From NCBI GenBank assembly GCA_007693585.1, contig REDH01000120.1, forward strand, positions 1 to 64,000: 64,000 nt of DNA, in the 5' to 3' direction. The notes beneath the pieces were generated by a model that saw only the letters and a list, made by a program, of their open reading frames with translations, did not search any database and was not told the DNA's origin. A program made the position numbers and the translations under genes. The stretch is from Deltaproteobacteria bacterium. Lineage in GTDB: Bacteria; Myxococcota_A; Bradymonadia; REDH01. Shown in pieces: positions 42,210 to 50,573 of the stretch (position 1 is its first letter; every line of letters begins with the position of its first letter).

Positions 42210-43808
42210 GTGACCCCTACGCTGACCACTGCGGGGCGTGGGCTCCTTGTCTCGTGTCTGATTCTGCTCGGCGCGGGAACCTGGTCGGAACACCTGTCCC
42301 TGATGCTGCTTGCTGCGGTCATGCTGATGGTGCTGATGGCGGCCACGATTTTCGCGACGATGCGACTGTGGTCCGCCGAGGCCAGCGAGTTGACGGCCGA
42401 GTTGGAGGTGCGAGCACCGAATGCGACGTGCAGGCGCGGGGTGCCGGCGGAGCTGTGCATCACATTGCGTAACCGGTCCCGCCTCGGCTGGGCTCTCCTG
42501 CGCGTCAGGGCCTCGGGCGGGGAGGCGCTGGAAGTCGATCCGGAATGGGTACCGCGGCTTCTTCTGCCGCGCCGCTCGGAGGTGCTTGTCGTGTACAGTC
42601 TGATTGCGCGACGTACGGGGCGTTGGCACTTCTGGGGTGTGCAGGTGGACGCGGAGGATCCGTTCGGGCTGCTGCGTCTGTCGCTGTGGCTGCCCGCGTC
42701 CTGCCCTGTCGTGGTTCATCCGGCGCGCACGCTGCACGGTCAGATGCCCACGAGCCACGCGCTTCAGCGTCGCGCGCGGGACGTGATCGGAATGCACCGC
42801 CGGCGTCGTTCGGGCCACAGTACGGAGATCCGGGAGATCCGCGCGTATCGCGAGGGCGATCCCTGGAAGAGCATCGCATGGTCTGCGAGCGCGAGGCGCG
42901 GTAGCTTGCAGGTGCGGGAGTTCGAGGCGGAGGAGGCCCGCGAGGCTATCGTCCTGCTGGACATCTCGCCGACACTTCGGGCCGGTCCTCACGGGGCGGC
43001 CTTCGAGTACGCGCTTGATGCGGTAACGGGCATGTTGGAGTTGATGCTGGCCGCCCGGGATCGTCCGGGGCTCCTCACCTTCGGGGAGGCTGTCCATGCG
43101 GTGACGGCACCAGGCGCCGGTCGGCGTCAGCGTCAGCTGCTCCTGGACCACCTGATCGGCCTGAACACTCTCGTCGACCCGGTCTTCGGCGACTTCACGG
43201 AGAGCGAGGTTCTTGAGCTCATCGGGCGCTATCTGCTGCTGCAGGAGCGCCTCGACTTTCGAACGCACCGAACCGGTGCGGTCGGGCAGTTCGACGAGGG
43301 GATGATCGAGCGTTGGCTGACGGCCACGATGGAACAGGAGCGTCGTCGTCCTGGTGCTCCGGTGCTCCGGGGCGAGCCCGTGGGGCTTTCGGCGGCCCGT
43401 CGCTTCGCGTGGAGGAATGGACTCGAGATACCGGCCAGGATGGAGATTGGTCGAGTTCCTCGGGAACAGGCGTTCGAGTGCGCTTTCGAGGAGGCGCTGC
43501 GCGTCTCGCGTCGCACCCGGGAGCTCACCCTGGTGACTGATCTTGCGGAGATTGAGTCGCTCCAGCGGGTGGAGGGGCTGGTTGGTCGTCTGCGCGCGAA
43601 TGGTCGATCGTTGTCGGTCCTTGTCGTGGATACCGCTGCGTTCGTGACGGGGGGAGCGGTCGGGAACGGTCCATCCATCGAGGGCGTGCTGGCGTGGGCA
43701 GAGCGAGAGGAGGTGCGCCGGGTCCTTCCCGTGCTCCGTCGACTGGGGGTTCCCGTGACAGTCGGACGTCCGGGGCTGGATCCTCACGTTGCGCTCATGT
43801 CCGGTTGA
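42210..43808 (+). CDS. DUF58-domain protein
   Basis: A 532-residue protein. Two hydrophobic segments at about residues 10-55 anchor it in the membrane. The DUF58 signature follows: EIREIRAYREGDPWKSIAW, then SARRGSLQVREFEAEE, then a vWA-like fold starting IVLLDIS. DUF58 proteins pair with MoxR ATPases and are thought to be their substrates or partners. The GTG start at 42210 is six bases after the MoxR stop. Its last 14 bases overlap the convergent pgsA gene. Confidence 0.92.
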   Translation: MTPTLTTAGRGLLVSCLILLGAGTWSEHLSLMLLAAVMLMVLMAATIFATMRLWSAEASELTAELEVRAPNATCRRGVPAELCITLRNRSRLGWALLRVRASGGEALEVDPEWVPRLLLPRRSEVLVVYSLIARRTGRWHFWGVQVDAEDPFGLLRLSLWLPASCPVVVHPARTLHGQMPTSHALQRRARDVIGMHRRRRSGHSTEIREIRAYREGDPWKSIAWSASARRGSLQVREFEAEEAREAIVLLDISPTLRAGPHGAAFEYALDAVTGMLELMLAARDRPGLLTFGEAVHAVTAPGAGRRQRQLLLDHLIGLNTLVDPVFGDFTESEVLELIGRYLLLQERLDFRTHRTGAVGQFDEGMIERWLTATMEQERRRPGAPVLRGEPVGLSAARRFAWRNGLEIPARMEIGRVPREQAFECAFEEALRVSRRTRELTLVTDLAEIESLQRVEGLVGRLRANGRSLSVLVVDTAAFVTGGAVGNGPSIEGVLAWAEREEVRRVLPVLRRLGVPVTVGRPGLDPHVALMSG

Positions 43809-44439
43809 GGGTGGCCCGTCGAGCGATGTGGTCGAGGAATCCTCGGAAGTAGCTGTATCCGCTCGCGAGGCTGAAGAACATCGAGATCAGGAGCAGGACG
43901 AAGCCCACCCGGTTGAAGCGGACGGTCAATTCGAACAGACCGTAGTGGAGCACGTACTCGTAGTGGAGCATCATGCAGCTCAATCCGACGAGTTGAAATG
44001 CGGTCTTCCACTTGCCACCCCAGTCGGCCGCCATGTTCATTCCCTCTCCGGCCGCCAGGGCCCGCAGTCCATTCACGGCGAGTTCCCGTCCGAGAAGGAT
44101 GGCGACGAACCACGATGGCACCCGATCGAGCGGGAGCATGGTCACCAGAACGGCCATCACGAGCAGCTTGTCCGCGAGAGGATCGAGAAACTTCCCGGTC
44201 AGGCTGACGAGATTGCGCTTGCGCGCGATGTAACCGTCCAGCCAGTCGGTGAAGGCTGCGAGTCCGAAGAGGATCGCGGCCAGTGTGCCTGCGAAGGGGT
44301 TCTCGGCGGCGATGAGCAGGCAGATGACCGGGATGATCACGATTCTGCCCATCGTCAGGGTGTTGGGCAGGTTCCAGATGTCGGCGCGCACGGACTGCGG
44401 TGCGGCCGGAGCGGCGCCGTGCGGGGTGGGTGCGGTCAT
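43795..44439 (-). CDS. pgsA: CDP-diacylglycerol--glycerol-3-phosphate 3-phosphatidyltransferase
   Basis: Makes phosphatidylglycerophosphate, the precursor of phosphatidylglycerol, at the inner membrane. The 214-residue protein has several membrane helices and a perfect CDP-alcohol phosphotransferase motif: D65, D68-G69, A72-R73, G82, D86, D90 (DWLDGYIAR then GKFLDPLADK). The N-terminal NLPNTLTMGRIV is typical. ATG 44439 overlaps the stop of the upstream lytic transglycosylase gene (ATGA), so the two are coupled. The 3' end overlaps the DUF58 gene. Confidence 0.96.
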   Translation of the reverse strand: MTAPTPHGAAPAAPQSVRADIWNLPNTLTMGRIVIIPVICLLIAAENPFAGTLAAILFGLAAFTDWLDGYIARKRNLVSLTGKFLDPLADKLLVMAVLVTMLPLDRVPSWFVAILLGRELAVNGLRALAAGEGMNMAADWGGKWKTAFQLVGLSCMMLHYEYVLHYGLFELTVRFNRVGFVLLLISMFFSLASGYSYFRGFLDHIARRATLNRT

Positions 44440-45119
44440 TGCTCGCTGGCGGCTCGGCGCGAGGCATCGAGGTACTCGCCGTAGTACTGCCAGACGCGCT
44501 CGATGTACCGGCGGGTTGCTTCGTAGGGGATGCCCTCCACACGGTTCACGGTTCCGGTGCCTGCGTTGTAGGCGGCGAGGATGAGGTTCATGTCGCCTCC
44601 GAACCGGTCGGTGAGGATTCGGAGATACTGTGTGCCGGCCATGATGTTTTCGCGGGGGTCGAACGGATCGTCACAGTTGAGGCTGCGAGCGGTTCTCGGC
44701 ATGAGCTGCATGAGTCCCTGTGCGCCCACATGGCTGATCGCGTGGGGGTCGAAGCCCGACTCGGCGCGAATCACGGCCTTGATGAGCTCGAACGGGATGC
44801 TGTAGGCCGCGGCCGCTTCCGCGATGATGTCGTCGAAGGCGTTCGGAGAGCGGTTCGGGTTCGGGTTCGGACGCGTGGGTGGAGTGGGCATCTCCCGCAT
44901 GCGTCGCGCCTCGCGGGCGGATGTGGCGGACTGGCGTGCCGGCATATCCCCGATGACGTCCGAAGGTGTCTGGCCGGTCCGGGGTTCGGTGGTGTAGAGG
45001 ACCGTTCCGTCTTCGAGTTCGTATCGATAAATCGTGGCATCGAGCGGGTCCGCGTGCAGGGCGCACAGGCCGAACAGGGCGAGGCCTGTCAGTCGGGGAA
45101 GGATGGCGGAGGCTTTCAT
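44436..45119 (-). CDS. Lytic murein transglycosylase (SLT family) with DUF4124-like N-terminus
   Basis: Cleaves peptidoglycan glycan strands in the periplasm. The 227-residue protein has a signal peptide (ILPRLTGLALFGLCALHA), then a DUF4124-type segment (IYRYELEDGTVLYTT), an Asn/Pro-rich linker (RPNPNPNRSPN), and the SLT domain: catalytic Glu120 in IRAESGFDP, then GAQGLMQLMP, then the AAYNAGTGTV motif. ATG 45119 is preferred over an upstream start that would bury the signal peptide. It is the first gene of the pgsA pair and is divergent from hisC with 188 bases between them. Confidence 0.94.
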   Translation of the reverse strand: MKASAILPRLTGLALFGLCALHADPLDATIYRYELEDGTVLYTTEPRTGQTPSDVIGDMPARQSATSAREARRMREMPTPPTRPNPNPNRSPNAFDDIIAEAAAAYSIPFELIKAVIRAESGFDPHAISHVGAQGLMQLMPRTARSLNCDDPFDPRENIMAGTQYLRILTDRFGGDMNLILAAYNAGTGTVNRVEGIPYEATRRYIERVWQYYGEYLDASRRAASEQ

Positions 45120-45307
45120 GGCGGGACGGGGTTGCGGAGCGGAACCGGGCAGAACTCCTCGGGGGAGACTGCCACGAACGCCGGGACGATCCAACTTCTT
45201 CCGGTACTGACATGAGCATGAGGTAGTGGCAGGAATGGGGAGGATGACCTAGAGGCGAGTCCGGGGAGGGGGGCGGGAGCGACGTACGACGTACAGGGAG
45301 ATTCCGA

Positions 45308-46426
45308 ATGTCCAGAACCGTGTCCTCGCATACCTCGCCCCTTCCCTGGGTGTCCCGGCTCAAGCCCTACGTCCCGGGCAAGCCGATCGAGGAACTCGAG
45401 CGTGAGCTCGGAATCACCGGATCGATCAAGCTGGCGAGCAACGAGAATCCCCTTGGTCCGAGTCCTCTTGCGGTCACTGCAATGCAATGCGCGCTCGCTT
45501 CCCTGCACCTCTACCCGGACGGCGGCGCGTACCGGTTGCGCGGGGCCCTCGCCGAACAGCTCGGCGTGACAGCGGGCGAGATCGTCCTCGGCAACGGGTC
45601 GAACGAGGTGCTCTCCATGATCTGCCGTGCCTTCCTCGGCACCGACCACAATGCGGTGGTTTCGCAGTATGCGTTCGTGGCGTACCGGGTCGTCGTGGGG
45701 ACGCAGGGTGCCCAACTTCGTGAGGTTCCGGCCGTCAGCTTCGGGCACGACCTCTCGGCCATGGCGGCGGCCTGCGACGAGATGACCCGGCTGCTGTTCG
45801 TGGCCAACCCGAACAACCCGACGGGCACGTTTTCCACTGTGGACGAGCTGCGCAAGCTCCTGAGAAGCGTGCCGGAGCATGTCCTCGTCGTCGTGGATGA
45901 GGCGTACTTCGAGTACGTGGATCGGCCAGACTACTGCAGCGCCCTGGCGCTGCGCCAGGAGCGCGGGAACCTGGTCGTTACCCGCACCTTCAGCAAGGCG
46001 TACGGAATCGCGGGCATTCGCGTGGGGTACGGGGTGATGCCTCCCGACATCGCGGCCACGCTGAACCGGCTGCGCGAGCCGTTCAACGCGAATGCGGCCG
46101 CTCAGGAGGGGGCACTCGCGGCGCTGGGTGACGAGGTGTTCCTGAGGCGCTCCGTGGATCTCAACCGGCATGAGAGGGCTCGCCTGCAGGCCGCACTTGC
46201 CGTTCGAGGGCTGGAGCCCGTTCCCAGCGAGGGCAACTTCATTCTGTTCCGTTCTCCCGTGGGTGGGGCGGAGCTGTACGATCGGCTGCTTCGCGAGGGC
46301 GTCATCGTTCGGCCGCTTCAGCCATACGGGATGCTGGAGCATGTCCGGGTCACCGTCGGGATGGCGGGGGAGAACGACCGGTTCCTCGACTCTCTCGACC
46401 GCGTTCTCGGCGAAGGTGCGCGATGA
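45308..46426 (+). CDS. hisC: Histidinol-phosphate aminotransferase
   Basis: A fold-type I PLP enzyme of 372 residues that converts imidazole-acetol phosphate to histidinol phosphate; some HisC proteins also serve aromatic amino acids, which would suit the adjacent aroA. Conserved elements: KLASNENPLGPSP, NGSNEV, ANPNNPTGT, DEAYFEY and the PLP lysine Lys230 in TFSKAYGIAGIRVGYG. ATG 45308; its stop overlaps aroA (ATGA). Upstream, GACGTAC is directly repeated near 45280-45294. Confidence 0.94.
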   Translation: MSRTVSSHTSPLPWVSRLKPYVPGKPIEELERELGITGSIKLASNENPLGPSPLAVTAMQCALASLHLYPDGGAYRLRGALAEQLGVTAGEIVLGNGSNEVLSMICRAFLGTDHNAVVSQYAFVAYRVVVGTQGAQLREVPAVSFGHDLSAMAAACDEMTRLLFVANPNNPTGTFSTVDELRKLLRSVPEHVLVVVDEAYFEYVDRPDYCSALALRQERGNLVVTRTFSKAYGIAGIRVGYGVMPPDIAATLNRLREPFNANAAAQEGALAALGDEVFLRRSVDLNRHERARLQAALAVRGLEPVPSEGNFILFRSPVGGAELYDRLLREGVIVRPLQPYGMLEHVRVTVGMAGENDRFLDSLDRVLGEGAR

Positions 46427-47808
46427 GAGTTCATCCATCGACCGGGCTGACCGGCGTGGTGTCCGTTCCGGGAGACAAGTCGGTGACGCATCGAGCGCTG
46501 CTTCTCGGTGCGATCGCGGAGGGCAGGACGCTGATTCGCAACCCGGGACATGGCGAGGACAATCGCACAACGGCGAGAGTGCTCCGGGAGATGGGCGTCG
46601 AGGTGACGATCGACGCGGAGCCTGGTGCGGAATGGAGCGTCATGGGACGCGGACCGGGCGCACTTCGTCCTCCGACCCGTTCGCTCGACTGCGGCAATTC
46701 GGGAACCACTGTGCGTCTGCTCGCCGGTCTCCTCGCCGGGTGCGGAGTGCCAGCCACGCTGGTGGGCGACGAGAGCCTGATGGAGCGCCCCATGGCTCGC
46801 GTGGCGGATCCGCTGATGGATCTGGGTCATGACGTTCGTGCGACCGGCCCGCGAGGCCGGCTGCCACTGGTGGTCGGGTCTTCCCGTCCCGTGCCCGAAC
46901 CGGACGAGGGCGAAGAGGGCCTTCCGCCACTGCGCGTCCTGCTGCGCACCGCTTCCGCGCAGGTGAAGAGCGCCGTGCTGCTGGCCTGTCTGCAGCGGCC
47001 GGGGCTCGTGGAGATCGTGGAACCGGCGCCGAGCCGTGACCACACCGAGCGTATGCTACGCGCCATGGGAAGGCGGGTGACGTCGTCATCCCACTACCTG
47101 ACTCCGGGCGGGACTGGAGAGCCCGATCAGGCTCCTCGGGTCGCGCTGCATCCTGGAGGCGCGCTGCGGGGTCGCACGCTCGACGTGCCGGGTGACCTGT
47201 CGTCCGCGGCGTTCGTGCTGGCAGCCGGACTGCTGCGGGGAGAGGACGTGGTCGTGCGGGGTGTGGGCGTCAATCCGACACGAACGGGCTTTCTGGATGC
47301 CATCGAGCGAATGGGCGCGCGTGTTGCGTGGTCGGACCGGTCGGTGGGAGAAGGCGGTGAGCCTGTGGCAACGCTGTCCGTGAGCGCCTCGCGCCTGCGG
47401 GCGATTCACATCGAGGAAGGGGACGTACCCCGGGTGATCGATGAGCTGCCACTGCTCGCCGTGCTATGCGCAGCCGCCGACGGGGAGTCGTCGCTCGCCG
47501 GCGCGGCGGAGTTGCGGGTGAAGGAGAGCGATCGCATCGAGACCACGTCAAGTCTGGTCAAGGCCCTGGGGGCGGACATCGAGACCTCGGCGGGGGGGTG
47601 GCGCATCCGGGGTCTCGGAGAAGCGAAGTTTGCTGCCTTCGACCTTGATGTTTCGGCGGACCATCGGCTTGCCCTGTCGGCCGGTGTGGCAGCGCTTGCA
47701 GCAGCGGGGCCCTGCGTGCTGGAGGGGCACTCGATTCTCGAGGTCAGCTTTCCGGAGTGGATGACGACGATGAGAGCCCTCGGTGCGCGGATCGAGGAGG
47801 ATTCATGA
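46423..47808 (+). CDS. aroA: 3-phosphoshikimate 1-carboxyvinyltransferase (EPSP synthase)
   Basis: Sixth step of the shikimate pathway. The 461-residue protein has the conserved N-terminal GDKSVTHRALLLGAIAEG, the phosphate-binding GNSGTTVRLLAGLL, ASAQVKSAVLLA, and the C-terminal RVKESDRI-like ELRVKESDRIE. The length is slightly above average because of an acidic loop (PVPEPDEGEEGLPP). It overlaps both hisC and cmk by ATGA, so hisC-aroA-cmk is one coupled unit. Confidence 0.96.
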   Translation: MRVHPSTGLTGVVSVPGDKSVTHRALLLGAIAEGRTLIRNPGHGEDNRTTARVLREMGVEVTIDAEPGAEWSVMGRGPGALRPPTRSLDCGNSGTTVRLLAGLLAGCGVPATLVGDESLMERPMARVADPLMDLGHDVRATGPRGRLPLVVGSSRPVPEPDEGEEGLPPLRVLLRTASAQVKSAVLLACLQRPGLVEIVEPAPSRDHTERMLRAMGRRVTSSSHYLTPGGTGEPDQAPRVALHPGGALRGRTLDVPGDLSSAAFVLAAGLLRGEDVVVRGVGVNPTRTGFLDAIERMGARVAWSDRSVGEGGEPVATLSVSASRLRAIHIEEGDVPRVIDELPLLAVLCAAADGESSLAGAAELRVKESDRIETTSSLVKALGADIETSAGGWRIRGLGEAKFAAFDLDVSADHRLALSAGVAALAAAGPCVLEGHSILEVSFPEWMTTMRALGARIEEDS

Positions 47809-48488
47809 TCATCGCAATGGATGGGCCTGCCGGTGCGGGCAAGAGCACGGCGGCACGCGCGGTGGCGCGAAGCCTCGGCTTTCGTCTCGTGAACACGGGG
47901 GCGCTGTACCGTGCGGTGGCGTGGCAGGCTCTGGAGCGCGGCGTCGCGCTGGATGACGAGGATGGGCTGGCGGAACTGGCGAAGTCGCTGCCCCTGGCCT
48001 TCGAGGGAGAGGTGCTCCTGCTCGAAGGGCGGCCTCTGGGCGCACAGCTCCGGACGGCGCTTGTCTCGGACGCCACGAGCCGGATCAGCGCTCTTCAGGC
48101 CGTTCGGGATGCGCTGCTGGGGCTGCAGCGCGAACTGGCGTCACAGGGCGATGCCGTTCTCGAGGGGCGCGATATCGGAACCGTGGTCTGCCCGGATGCG
48201 TCGCTCAAGCTGTTCGTAACCGCAAGCCTGGACGAGCGGGCGATGCGCCGTTGGCGCGAGTATCCGGAGGGGGAACTGACCCTGGAGGAGGTGCGGGAGG
48301 AGCTTCGCAGGCGGGACGAGCGCGATGCGGGTCGCGAGATTGCGCCAGCACTGCCGGCGGACGACGCCATTCATCTGGACACAACGGGGCTGACGATCGA
48401 CGAGGTGGTTGCACGAGTGGAGGCGCTGGTCGCGGAGCGTCGCGCCATCTCACGGAAAGCGGTTGACGATTCCGGGGGGTGCCAGTAG
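47805..48488 (+). CDS. cmk: Cytidylate kinase
   Basis: Phosphorylates CMP and dCMP. A 227-residue P-loop kinase with Walker A GPAGAGKST at residues 7-15, the substrate region NTGALYRAVAW, EGRDIGTVVCPDA and the lid RRWREYPEGEL. ATG 47805 overlaps the aroA stop and follows GAGGAGG. The aroA-cmk-rpsA order is widely conserved. A candidate rpsA promoter overlaps its last codons. Confidence 0.96.
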   Translation: MIIAMDGPAGAGKSTAARAVARSLGFRLVNTGALYRAVAWQALERGVALDDEDGLAELAKSLPLAFEGEVLLLEGRPLGAQLRTALVSDATSRISALQAVRDALLGLQRELASQGDAVLEGRDIGTVVCPDASLKLFVTASLDERAMRRWREYPEGELTLEEVREELRRRDERDAGREIAPALPADDAIHLDTTGLTIDEVVARVEALVAERRAISRKAVDDSGGCQ

Positions 48489-48491
48489 CCT
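48463..48491 (+). promoter_or_regulatory. Candidate rpsA promoter
   Basis: TTGACG (48463-48468) and TAGCCT (48486-48491) are 17 bases apart. The -10 is only a partial match, but the -35 equals those seen upstream of both tRNAs. A start near 48498 would give rpsA an untranslated leader of about 190 bases. Confidence 0.35.
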
Positions 48492-48686
48492 CCCCGCTCC
48501 CGCGCCCGGCTGCTCGATAGAGCGAGTCGGTCGAGCGCGACGCAGCACCGGTCGGCGGAATGGTCCGTCGGCATCGGTCTGGGGGCGTCTGGTGCTCCCG
48601 GTGGCGGTTCCGTGTGTCCGTCACATCCACTGATCGGTCCCGTGCGCATGGGGCGCGAGGGACAGGTTTCACTTCATCGGGCCTGA

Positions 48687-50399
48687 ATGGACAAGCTTCT
48701 CGTAGACAGTGCGAATCTCGACGACATGCAGCGGGAGTTCGCTGCGCTCCTCGAACAGACTCAGGGCGAGGAACGCGAGGACGTGGTCGAGGGCCGTATC
48801 GCCCGCGGTACCGTTCTCGAGATCGCCAATGACCGTGTCCTTGTGGACATCGGCTCCAAGTCGGAGGGTTCGATCGCCCTCGAAGAGTTCCGCAACGCGG
48901 ACGGAACCGTGGAGCTCGCGGTCGGCGACGAGGTCGAGGTTTATGTGGTTGCCCTCGAGGATGACCATGGGCAGTGCCAGCTCAGCAAGCAGCAGGCCGA
49001 CTACCTGCGGAAGTGGGACGAGATCGAGAAGAAGAAGGAGGCGGACGAGCAGGTGCGCGGGCGCATCATCGGGCGCGTCAAGGGCGGACTTCAGGTCGAC
49101 ATCGGCGTCAAGGCGTTCCTGCCCGGCAGCCAGGTGGAGCTGCGGCCCACGCGGAACCTCGACAAGTTCCTCGACCAGGAATTCGATTTCAAGATCATCA
49201 AGTTCAACAAGAAGCGGGGGAACATTGTCCTCTCGCGCCGCGTGATCCTCGAAGAGGAGCGGGAGCGGTTGAAGAAGGACACGCTCGTCAACCTGAACGA
49301 GGGTGCCGTGATGAACGGCGTCGTGAAGAACATCACCGAGTACGGTGCGTTCGTCGACCTCGGGGGCATCGATGGACTCCTGCACATCACGGACATGAGC
49401 TGGGGGCGCGTCAATCACCCGGACGAGGTGGTGCGGATCGGGGACGAGCTCCGGGTCAAGGTGCTCAAGTTCAACCGGCAGTCCGAGCGCGTCTCTCTCG
49501 GCCTCAAGCAGCTTCAGCCCGATCCGTGGGTAAACGCCGAGGAGCGCTACCCGGTCGGCGGTCACGTCATGGGGCGGGTTGTCTCGCTCATCGACTACGG
49601 TGCATTCGTCGAGCTGGAGGAGGGAATCGAAGGGCTCATCCACATCTCCGAGATGTCCTGGACCCAGCGCGTCAAGCATCCCAATCGTGTGGTCAACAAG
49701 GGCGACATCATTCACTGCGCCGTGCTGCGCCTCGATACCAACGCCAAGAAGATCAGCCTCGGCATGAAGCAGCTCGAGCAGAACCCCTGGACCCTGCTGG
49801 AGCAGCGCTACCCGGTCGGGACCCGGATCGTTGGCAAGATTCGCAATATCACGGACTTCGGTATCTTCATCGGCATCGAGGACGGAATCGACGGCCTCGT
49901 GCACATCTCCGACGTGTCCTGGACCCAGAAGATCAAGCATCCCAGCGAAGTCTTCCAGAAGGGCGACGAAGTCGAGGCCGTGGTCCTCAACATCGATGTC
50001 GACAACGAGCGGTTCTCGCTCGGCATCAAGCAGCTCAGCTCCGACCCGTGGGAGACCCTTCCCGAACGGCTTCCGCCCGGACACATCGCCGACGCGACCA
50101 TCACGAAGCTGACCGACTTCGGTGCGTTCGCCGAGATCGAGGAGGGAATCGAAGGCCTCATCCACATCTCGGAACTTGCGGTGGAGCACATCGACAACCC
50201 GGCGGATGTCGTCAACCCCGGGGACTCCGTGAAGGTGGAGGTCATCTCCATCGATCCGAAGGAACGGAAGATCGCACTGTCCATCAAGAGCTACATCCAG
50301 CGCTCCGAGTACGGAACACTGCGCGAGTACCGCGAGGAGGATGCCACGACCGGACTTGGTGACCTTCTGCAGGGCAAGTTCAGCAGAGACGAAGAGTAG
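48687..50399 (+). CDS. rpsA: 30S ribosomal protein S1
   Basis: The 570-residue protein has six tandem S1 (OB-fold) RNA-binding domains. The first two are divergent (ribosome-docking type); the last four carry the typical ITEYGAFVDL, LIDYGAFVEL, ITDFGIFIGI and LTDFGAFAEI strands. It unfolds and docks mRNA on the small subunit. ATG 48687; the preceding 198-base gap may hold its promoter and leader, where S1 autoregulates in other bacteria. A strong hairpin follows. Confidence 0.97.
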   Translation: MDKLLVDSANLDDMQREFAALLEQTQGEEREDVVEGRIARGTVLEIANDRVLVDIGSKSEGSIALEEFRNADGTVELAVGDEVEVYVVALEDDHGQCQLSKQQADYLRKWDEIEKKKEADEQVRGRIIGRVKGGLQVDIGVKAFLPGSQVELRPTRNLDKFLDQEFDFKIIKFNKKRGNIVLSRRVILEEERERLKKDTLVNLNEGAVMNGVVKNITEYGAFVDLGGIDGLLHITDMSWGRVNHPDEVVRIGDELRVKVLKFNRQSERVSLGLKQLQPDPWVNAEERYPVGGHVMGRVVSLIDYGAFVELEEGIEGLIHISEMSWTQRVKHPNRVVNKGDIIHCAVLRLDTNAKKISLGMKQLEQNPWTLLEQRYPVGTRIVGKIRNITDFGIFIGIEDGIDGLVHISDVSWTQKIKHPSEVFQKGDEVEAVVLNIDVDNERFSLGIKQLSSDPWETLPERLPPGHIADATITKLTDFGAFAEIEEGIEGLIHISELAVEHIDNPADVVNPGDSVKVEVISIDPKERKIALSIKSYIQRSEYGTLREYREEDATTGLGDLLQGKFSRDEE

Positions 50400-50427
50400 G
50401 CCGAAGCATCGAGACGGCATGCTTCGC

Positions 50428-50453
50428 AGCCCGCGCAGGACCCTGCGCGGGCT
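50428..50453 (+). terminator. Hairpin terminator after rpsA
   Basis: AGCCCGCGCAG (50428-50438) and CTGCGCGGGCT (50443-50453) are perfect 11-bp arms around a 4-base loop, about 30 bases after the stop. GTCGCCGTCTTG follows, so the T-tract is weak. Confidence 0.75.
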
Positions 50454-50573
50454 GTCGCCGTCTTGACCGGCAGCAGGATGCTCTGGCGCCACGAATCGTG
50501 TATGTCGGGTTCGCCGGCCCGGTGTCGGCCATGGCATGGCCACAACCACCCCTCAGCGAGGACGTCCACCGTG

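Noticed and set aside
48974-50362. Second long frame inside rpsA
   Set aside because: Arg/Gly/His-rich out-of-frame translation of the S1 repeats; the S1 frame is unambiguous.
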